This document shows positions 57,701-64,000 of a stretch of 64,000 bases of DNA, in pieces; position 1 is the stretch's first letter; each line of letters starts with the position of its first letter. The stretch lies in NCBI GenBank assembly GCA_013399875.1, contig VXAZ01001737.1:633-64632 (forward strand), read 5' to 3'. The notes beneath the pieces were generated by a model. The model was not told the DNA's origin. It saw nothing but the letters and a program-made list of their open reading frames with translations, and searched no databases. The stretch comes from Gymnorhina tibicen. Its lineage: Eukaryota; Chordata; Aves; Passeriformes; Artamidae. A program made the position numbers and the translations under genes.

Positions 57701-57759
57701 GACTTAGAAGTCAGTTCTGCCCCATCTTAGAAGTCTTAGAACTGACTTAGAAGTCAGTT
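57701..57759. repeat. Repeated palindromic motif
   Basis: GACTTAGAAGTCAGTT occurs at 57701-57716 and 57744-57759. The second copy extends to a near-perfect palindrome at 57741-57758, ACTGACTT-AG-AAGTCAGT. Confidence 0.8.
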
Positions 57760-57899
57760 TGCTCATCTCTTTTGGGGTGGCTCTGGAAGTGTTTTGGACT
57801 CAGACAAGACTAAACAAGACAGTCTCCGAGTTGATGCTGCCGCTCTTTGTTTGTGCCTGATGCAGCACGAGTGTGATGCCTCCAGGGAGCACTTTGTGG

Positions 57900-58285
57900 T
57901 CTCCTGGATGAGAACTGTGCTCACTGAGAAAGGATACAGGAATTTGGATTGTTCACCTGGAGAAGAGAAGGTTTTGGGGTGACCTAATTGTGACCTCTCA
58001 GTACCTGAAGGGAACTGACTGGAGAGATGGAGAGGGACTTTGGACAGGGGCCTGGAGCAACAGGACAAGGGGGGATGCCTTTATTTATACTGACAGAGGG
58101 CAGGGTTATGTGGGATATTGGGAAGAAATTCTTTCCTGTGAGGGTGGTGTGACACTGGCACAGGGTGCCCAGAGAAGCTGTGGCTGCCCCATTCCTGGAA
58201 GTGTCCCAGGCCACCCTGGATGGGACTTGGAGCAACCTGGGATAGTGGAAGGTGTCCCTGCCCATGGCAGGGGGTTGGAATGAGG
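57900..58285 (+). mobile_element. CR1 3' fragment
   Basis: Long sense tail: TTCACCTGGAGAAGAGAAGG, CTCAGTACCTGAAGGGAACT, TATTGGGAAGAAATTCTTTC and AGGTGTCCCTGCCCATGGCA. It is interrupted at the right end by an antisense fragment. Confidence 0.9.
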
Positions 58286-58289
58286 TGAG

Positions 58290-58400
58290 CACTAGCAGTT
58301 TGAAGCCATTCCCCTTTGTCCTGTCACTTCAGGCCCTTGTCCAAAGCCCCTCTCCATCTTTCTTGTTGGCCCCTTCAGGTACTGGAAGGCCACAATCAGG
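58290..58400 (-). mobile_element. CR1 internal fragment, antisense, abutting the previous copy
   Basis: The plus strand reads CCCTTTGTCCTGTCACTTCA, GGCCCTTGTCCAAAGCCCCT and CCCCTTCAGGTACTGGAAGG. This is the reverse complement of the segment at about 57990-58070 in the neighbouring copy, so the two form an inverted repeat. Confidence 0.85.
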
Positions 58401-59219
58401 TGCAGGATGCCATAAGCATGCTAGCTCAGGAGCAGAAGGATAAGGCTCCCAATCACACAGACAGCGTGAAGGGTCCAGGGAGACTCCTGGACAATGTGCC
58501 CTGAGAGATGCACCTTCTAAGAGCTGCATTTGTACATTGATCCAGGAGATAAAATCTCAGAGTACAAACTCAGCCTGGTTTATCACAGGACAGGCTCCAG
58601 GCAGGCAGGTACAGCCCCAGTTTGCCCAGTGCTGAACCAGTTTGCTCCTGCTCTGTAGCCAAGAGGCTGGAGGGATGGAGCTGAGCCCCAGGCCCTGCTG
58701 CAGTGCCTGCCTGAGGGGCTGCACAGGATTCCATGGGAAGTTTGGCCACGGCTGGCTGCCCAGCCCTGGTCGCACTGAAACCAGGAAAACTATTCTGCAG
58801 CCTTGCAAGGCTCCCGTTTGAACATGTGGGGCCCTGAAAATCATTTCCTGAAACAGGTTCTTTTTTCAACCTGAAAAAATGTGGGGGATTTATTTTCGAA
58901 ACCTGATCTTTCATTTTGTCCTCAGGGTCACTTACAGACTCAAATAACACAACTTGTATTAGCCAGCCACCTTGTGCTCGTCTCATCCCAAACTGTCCTC
59001 TGCCTCACTTCTTCAGGCTGGCCCATGTGCTTGAATGGACACTGAACTCAGAGGGATTTTTCCTGCCATAAAAAGACAAGTTGGAGCACAAAACAAGTCA
59101 CCAAGCATGGGAGGTAGGACCACATGGTATAAATAGTGGGAAAAGTGTAAATACTGAGCTGTGATATAATGTTGTACCCAGGTGCAAGGTTACTGCCTGA
59201 TGTGCCCATGTCCTGGCTC

Positions 59220-59735
59220 CGTGCTGAGATGACCCTCTGGAGCACTATGTCCAGCTCCAGAGTCCCAGCACAAGAAGGACATGGAGCTGTTTGAGTGAGT
59301 CCAGACAAGATGATCAGAGGAATGGAGCAGCTTTGTTACAAGGAAAGGCTGGGAGAATTGGGGTTGTTCAGCCTGGAAAAAAGAAGCTTCAGTGTGACCT
59401 AACTGTGGCCTTGCAGTACCTGAGCCTACAGCAAAGATGGAGAGAGACTATTTAAAAGGAATGGAGTGACAGGACGAGGGAGAATGGCTTCCCATTGCCA
59501 GAGGGCAGGGTTGGTTGAGATATTGAGCAGAAATTCCTCCCTGTGAGGGTGGTGAGACCCTGGCACAAGTTGCCCAGAGCAGCTGTGGCTGCCCCATCCC
59601 TGAAAGTATTCCAGGCCAGGTTGCACAGGACTCAGAGCAACCTGGTCTAGTGGAAGGTGTCCCTGTCCATGTCAGGGGGGTTAGAATGAGATGATCTTCA
59701 ATGTCCGTTCCCACCAGAACCATGCTGGGATTCTA
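59220..59735 (+). mobile_element. CR1 3' fragment, about 515 bp
   Basis: Nearly continuous sense CR1: GAGTCCAGACAAGATGATCA, GGGGTTGTTCAGCCTGGAAA, GTGAGGGTGGTGAGACCCTG and TGGTCTAGTGGAAGGTGTCC, ending near GGGATTCTATG. Confidence 0.92.
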
Positions 59736-59989
59736 TGTGCCAACTCCGGGGCCATGGACCATATCCCTGGGCCATATCCCTGGTGCAGAACCCATCCTGT
59801 GCCTGACCTTGCTGCCTCCCAGGCAGTGGGGCTGGTAGAGTCAGGGGCTTTGGGTAATTTAGATGAAGCATGTTTGGGACATTTTGGAGTGATCACTGGG
59901 GCCAGACACCCAAACCCTGGAAATCTCCAGTGTGGCAAGCAGGCAGAGAACAGGAGGTCTGGTTTATGACTCCCTCTTATCTTCCTCTC

Positions 59990-60165
59990 CTGCGCAGGGA
60001 AGTGATGGAGGCACCATCTCTGGAGGCGTTCAAGAGGCATCTGGATGTGGCACTGGGTGACATGTTTAGGGGTTTAGGGGTTACCATGGCAATGCCGAGT
60101 TGATGGTTATATTTGATGATCCTAAAGGTCTCTTCCAACCTTCATTATTCTATTCTGTAATTGCA
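59990..60165 (+). mobile_element. CR1 3' fragment
   Basis: Sense CR1 motifs GGAGGCGTTCAAGAGGCATC, CTGGATGTGGCACTGGGTGA and AAAGGTCTCTTCCAACCTTC. It includes the small variation TTTAGGGG twice at about 60064-60080. Confidence 0.85.
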
Positions 60166-60354
60166 AAATGGGTGTGATTCCTATTCATGCATTTATTCCT
60201 TACTGACATATTTTTGCCCCCACTCTCTTTCCAACGTTAACTTCAGCTTGTAAATTATGAAAAATAAGAGTCAGTGAGTGATAATGGCCTTAATAAAAAT
60301 AAGTTTCATTTCTTTCCTTTCTTCCCTTCATTTGGTGTGTGCTTCAGCAACACT

Positions 60355-60420
60355 GTTGATGGCTGGACTTGATGACCTTAAAGGTCTCTTCCAAGATTGA
60401 TAGTCCTGTGATTCTCTGTG
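60355..60420 (+). mobile_element. CR1 3' tip
   Basis: GCTGGACTTGATGACCTTAA followed by AGGTCTCTTCCAAGATTGAT and a closing TGTGATTCTCTG. Confidence 0.75.
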
Positions 60421-60494
60421 GGAAGTACAAATCTACATGCACTGTTCCCGCTGAAACTTTTCTTGTCACAAAAGTGTAAGGTCACTACCACCCT

Positions 60495-61125
60495 TGTGAT
60501 AGGATTGTTCCCTTGAGGCCAAGAAGGCCAACACAACCCTGGGATGCATCGGGAAGAGCATTCCCAGTGGTCAGGGAGGTGATCCTGCCCCTCTGCTCAG
60601 CCCTAGTGAGACACATCAGGAATGCTGTGTCCAGGTCTGGGCTCCTCAGGACAGGAGAGACCTGGAGCTCCTGAAGCAGAGGTTGCAGCGATGAGGAAGG
60701 GCATGGAGCAGCTCTCTCACAAGGAAAGGCTGGGGGACCTGGGGCTGTTCAGCCTCAAGAGGAGACCCAGCTGAGAAGGGCCCTCATCCCTATCTGTCCC
60801 TGTCCATAGGGAAGGCTCAGAGCAAGGAGCAGGCTCTGTTCCCTGGGACCCAGCAATGGGACAAGAGACCGTGAGCAGAAATGGATGCCCAGGAAGTTTC
60901 ACCTGAACATGACAAAGAACTTCTTTCCTGTGCAGTGACAGAGCACTGGAACAGAGACCAGAGAGGGTGTGGAATCTCTCTCACTGGGGATATTCCAGAC
61001 CCATCTGGACACAGTCCTGTGCCTTGTGCTCTCCAATGACCTTGCTTGAGCAGGGAGGTGGGACCGCATGACCCACTGTGGTCTCTTCCAACCTGCCTCA
61101 TTCTGTGTTTTTGTGATTCTGGGAT
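60495..61125 (+). mobile_element. CR1 3' fragment, about 630 bp, just upstream of the SMG7 promoter
   Basis: This is the longest CR1 copy in the window: AGGCCAAGAAGGCCAACACA, TGATCCTGCCCCTCTGCTCA, GGGGCTGTTCAGCCTCAAGA, TTTCCTGTGCAGTGACAGAG and GTGGTCTCTTCCAACCTGCC, ending TTTTTGTGATTCTGGG. Its 3' end is about 130 bp from the first SMG7 promoter motif. Confidence 0.92.
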
Positions 61126-61587
61126 GACTGGGGCTTCCGCCAGCGCCATGGGCCTCTCGGCAAGCCGCCCCTCCGAGGGCCGAGAGCGGAGATGAGACAA
61201 AGCCGGCTGTCGCTGCGCGGGCCAGGCCGCAGATACAGGCCCCGGGATGCGCCGCGGTTGCCATGGCGACGCCCCACCGCCCCACCGGTTGCCATGGCAG
61301 CGGGCGGGGGAAGGGTTTGCCGATGGCGCCGGCGGAAGTGCCGGCGGGGGTGGGGTCTGGCCCGGAAGCGCAGCCGGCGCGGCGGGAGGNNNNNNNNNNN
61401 NNNNNNNNNNNNNNNNNNNNNNNNNNNNNNNNNNNNNNNNNNNNNNNNNNNNNNNNNNNNNNNNNNNNNNNNNNNNNNNNNNNNNNNNNNNNNNNNNNNN
61501 NNNNNNNNNNNNNNNNNNNNNNNNNNNNNNNNNNNNNNNNNNNNNNGCTGTGAGAGCCGCGGCGGGACGGGCGGCGAACGGCGGAGG
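61126..61587 (+). promoter_or_regulatory. SMG7: SMG7 CpG-island promoter and 5' UTR
   Basis: GC- and CpG-rich sequence lies directly before the SMG7 start and is interrupted by Ns (61390-61546). Two X-box-like motifs lie at 61257-61270 (GTTGCCATGGCGAC) and 61288-61301 (GTTGCCATGGCAGC), each one base from the RFX palindrome. ETS-type cores lie at 61334-61340 (GGAAGTG) and 61362-61370 (CCGGAAGCG). No TATA box is seen, as usual for a housekeeping promoter. Confidence 0.7.
61390..61546. other. Assembly gap of 157 Ns
   Basis: The gap lies in the SMG7 CpG island just before the 5' UTR. Like the gap at 50598, it probably reflects poor coverage of GC-rich DNA. Confidence 0.95.
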
Positions 61588-61616
61588 ATGAGCCTGCTGT
61601 GCGCGCAGTATCTCCG
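61588..61616 (+). CDS. SMG7: SMG7 first coding exon (partial gene)
   Basis: SMG7 is a 14-3-3-like adaptor that binds phosphorylated UPF1 and recruits the deadenylation and decapping machinery in nonsense-mediated mRNA decay. This exon encodes MSLLCAQYL plus two bases of an Arg codon, then a GTGAGT donor. The human protein starts MSLQSAQYLR, and its first coding exon ends at the same residue. The identification rests on this short match and on gene order: SMG7 is the known neighbour upstream of NMNAT2, in divergent orientation. Exon 2, expected to start with the residues QAEVL, was not found before the right edge. A 13-bp imperfect tandem duplication spans the donor. Confidence 0.85.
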
Positions 61617-64000
61617 GTGAGTATCTCCGGAGCGCGGCGGGCAGACGAGGCCGTGGCCGGGCGGCCCGGGGACGGCGGGGAGCGGGCGGACGTGGAGCCC
61701 TCAGGCCTCGCAGCGGCAGCGAGGGGCGCTGGGCGGTGAGCGGGACGTGCCCGGGGCGGTGGGTGCGGGGGACCCAATCGCCGCGCTCCCGAGCCCCGCG
61801 GGCAGGCGGGCTTAGCTGCCGCATGGCCCAGAGGCTCCCCAGCAAGGTCACGCCGGTGCCTTGGAGCCGCGGGGAGTGTAGGAGAGTCCACCGGCTTCCT
61901 TGCCGCAATTCTCCACCGCTTCCCAAGGAGGTGGCGGGGTAACCCGCCGTTGCGGAGCGACCGCGAAGTTTGACCCCGGCGGTGGAGCGGGGCTAGTGCT
62001 CGCAGCCCTGGGAGGTTCTGTGGGAGAACGGGAGTCGCAGGACTCGTGTCTCAGCCCTCGCCATCAGCTGGAAGCCCTCAATCACGGCTGACACAGCCGC
62101 TTGGTGCTGGGGACGGTCAGCTGAGGGGTTGGGAGAGGAGTGAGGCTGCCAGGGCTGTGCTTTGAAACAGAACCGTTCTCAAGTCCCTCAAGTCGACAAC
62201 ACGAGATACCCCACGTTGATACGAGCAGAACTTTGATAGGCTTTGGGGTAAACTTACCGTTTGGGTGAACTTATACCCAAATGCTCGTTCTCTAGTGGTT
62301 TTGGAAAGCAGCGTCATGAGCTAAAAATGGCTTTTCAGTAGCTGTGAAGTACTAAATGTCGAGGTTGATCGTGTTGTGTCACCCCTGACCCTTCCAGAGC
62401 ACCTCACGGAAAAGGAGCAGGTATGCCAAAAAGGCATGCACATTCCTTCTGAGGAGTTCAGGGCTTGGGAAGGATTTAGAAGAAGTGAATTTGATGAGGA
62501 TTTTACATTTCGAAAGCACTTTCTGTCCAAAGTTCTGAAACACTTCAGCTGCCTCTCCTTGCTGGTTCTCAAAATCCTTCCCTTCCTCCTCATCTTGTCT
62601 TTTATCTCTGCTTCCTTTTGTTAGCCCAGCTCCTACCTCAAGTTTATTTCTTGAAAAAGGAAAAAAAGTACTCTTTTTATCTAATAGCGAGTTTATGAAC
62701 CTTTTTCTCTTCCAGGTGAGTACACCTATGCTGTCATAAAACTTCTTCATTCTTTCTTTTCCTCTTACATTATGAAAAAGCTCTTAAACGCCTTATTATT
62801 AGCAATCTTCTATCAGTAAAAGACTTGCTTTTTTATTGTAGGATGTGTCTTAATAATATTGTAACCTCTGGCTCCCTGTTCCTTCCTGTGACTGCATGTG
62901 TCCTTTGGCTGCTTTGTGTTGTGGGAGGCCGTACCACTGAAGTCCCACATGTCCCTGCCCCTGTCACCTTCCTGCACCACCAGGCTCTTCCTTAGCGTTC
63001 TGCTGCGCCAAGCTGGAGATCCTACCTGCAAGCTGTGGGCAGGAATCACCTGTTTGTCCTCTTTTTGTTCTTCCCACGCTTCAGCTCATCCTGGGTTGTT
63101 CTTGCTTTTTCCTGACTGCTTTGTTTGTATTGTGCCAAAGCAACAGGACTGAAGCATGTGAGCACTAATGTGTTACAGGCAGTGACTCTGTCACCAAGAA
63201 TCTTATCTCTTCGTAAAACAACAGGACAGTCCCCCTTCCAAACTTTCCAAGCACTCTGTAGTCCATTATCTTCCTTCTGCCTCTGAAGGCATTTGGGTTT
63301 GTCCTCTGTGTAGAAGGTATGCTTGGGGAAGATTTCCTTGAAAAGCTGTGAAATGCTTTTTACATCCACAGAGTGTACATTTAAATTGTTTGATTTGCAT
63401 AGGGCAGAAATGCAGCTGCAGATTACTGCAGCCCAAGCTCATAAAGGGAACCGGGAGTAGAACTTCAGACTCTCAGAGCCAGTTCTGTTAGTCCTCTGTC
63501 TTAAGGAGGAGGACATCCTCCTTTTTACTGTGGCAGGACAAGCTCAATCCGACTATAATGAAGAAGGAATAGACCAAAGTGTAACAATGTGAGAGGGCAG
63601 CTTAACAAATCATTGTGCCAAATGAAGTCTTGGAGCAATTAGTCTCTGCTGTCTTCATTGTCTTAACACTAAGGAGGGACAGAAAAGTTTCTGTGAGAAA
63701 TCATTTTTCTGTGTATTTGAATTTTAGACAGGAGTGACAGGAATGAGCCAGATTTCTAAGGTGAACATGTAATGGTTGAATAACTAGTGAACTAATGACT
63801 GCAAGAATTGAACTGCTGAAAAGATGAGCAGGGAAGAAGGGACTTTTAGCTGGACTACCTTAACTCTTCCACTTCTAGTTTCTTGCTTTCTGCATGTGTG
63901 TGAATCAGCTATTTTAAAATGCTGTCCTTGAAGGATTGTGCCCCTTCCATCAACCTGTGAGAACTGAGGGACACATGAGCGTCCTACAGAAGTCTTCCAG
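61617..64000 (+). other. SMG7: SMG7 intron 1 (start)
   Basis: The first 400 bases continue the CpG island. The rest is AT-richer, without a recognised exon, RNA gene or repeat. The longest open frames (62376-62624 plus and 62750-62379 minus) overlap each other on opposite strands and show no family resemblance. Confidence 0.7.

Larger units (their letters stand above)
51351..57895. other. NMNAT2-SMG7 intergenic region
   Basis: No gene is recognised on either strand. It contains one antisense CR1 tail (52430-52590), a 36-bp tandem duplication (53865-53936), a moderately GC-rich patch at 53.97-54.06 kb, and a palindromic repeat at 57.7 kb. Confidence 0.6.

Noticed and set aside
60817..61926. 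369-codon minus-strand frame near SMG7
   Set aside because: It crosses 157 Ns, a CR1 element and a CpG island. The length is an effect of GC-rich sequence and Ns.
61617..64000. Search for SMG7 exon 2
   Set aside because: No sequence encoding the conserved QAEVLK start was seen before the right edge; intron 1 is long in this gene.

Overview
The window is vertebrate nuclear DNA, almost certainly from a bird. Three lines of evidence support this: many CR1-type non-LTR retrotransposon tails on both strands, compact introns, and the gene order LAMC2 - NMNAT2 - SMG7, which is the order known around human chromosome 1q25. The species cannot be named from the sequence alone.

Layout. Positions 1-2818 hold the 5' part of an endogenous retrovirus on the minus strand: a short LTR, a tRNA-Trp-type primer binding site, and a broken gag that runs to the left edge. 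Inside gag, a 242-bp block is present twice, with a single N between the copies; this is most likely an assembly artefact. Positions 2819-7680 are intergenic with no recognisable gene. LAMC2 (laminin gamma-2) lies on the plus strand at 7828-22942. All 23 coding exons can be traced with consistent GT-AG phases and give 1175 codons plus stop. Its 3' UTR runs to a poly(A) signal at 24218. NMNAT2 follows on the minus strand. Exons 2-11 (34318 down to 27219) are all present and give 279 of the family's 307 residues. The 85-bp first coding exon is not visible and probably lies in the N run at 50598-50703, inside a CpG-rich promoter. Intron 1 would then span about 16 kb. Positions 50.8-61.1 kb are intergenic and loaded with CR1 fragments. 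A second CpG-rich promoter at about 61.13-61.59 kb, also interrupted by Ns, drives SMG7 on the plus strand. Only its first coding exon (61588-61616) and the start of intron 1 are in the window.

The three host genes are functionally unrelated: a basement-membrane chain of laminin-332, an axonal NAD-synthesis enzyme, and a nonsense-mediated decay adaptor. LAMC2 and NMNAT2 are convergent, with candidate poly(A) signals about 35 bp apart. NMNAT2 and SMG7 are divergent, with start regions about 11 kb apart.

I found no CRISPR array, operon or other prokaryotic-style system, and no convincing wholly new gene. The points most worth following are the artefactual duplication in the retroviral gag, the NMNAT2 exon that appears hidden in a gap beside a G-quadruplex-prone tract, the nose-to-nose poly(A) signals, and the paired X-box-like and ETS-like motifs in the SMG7 promoter.
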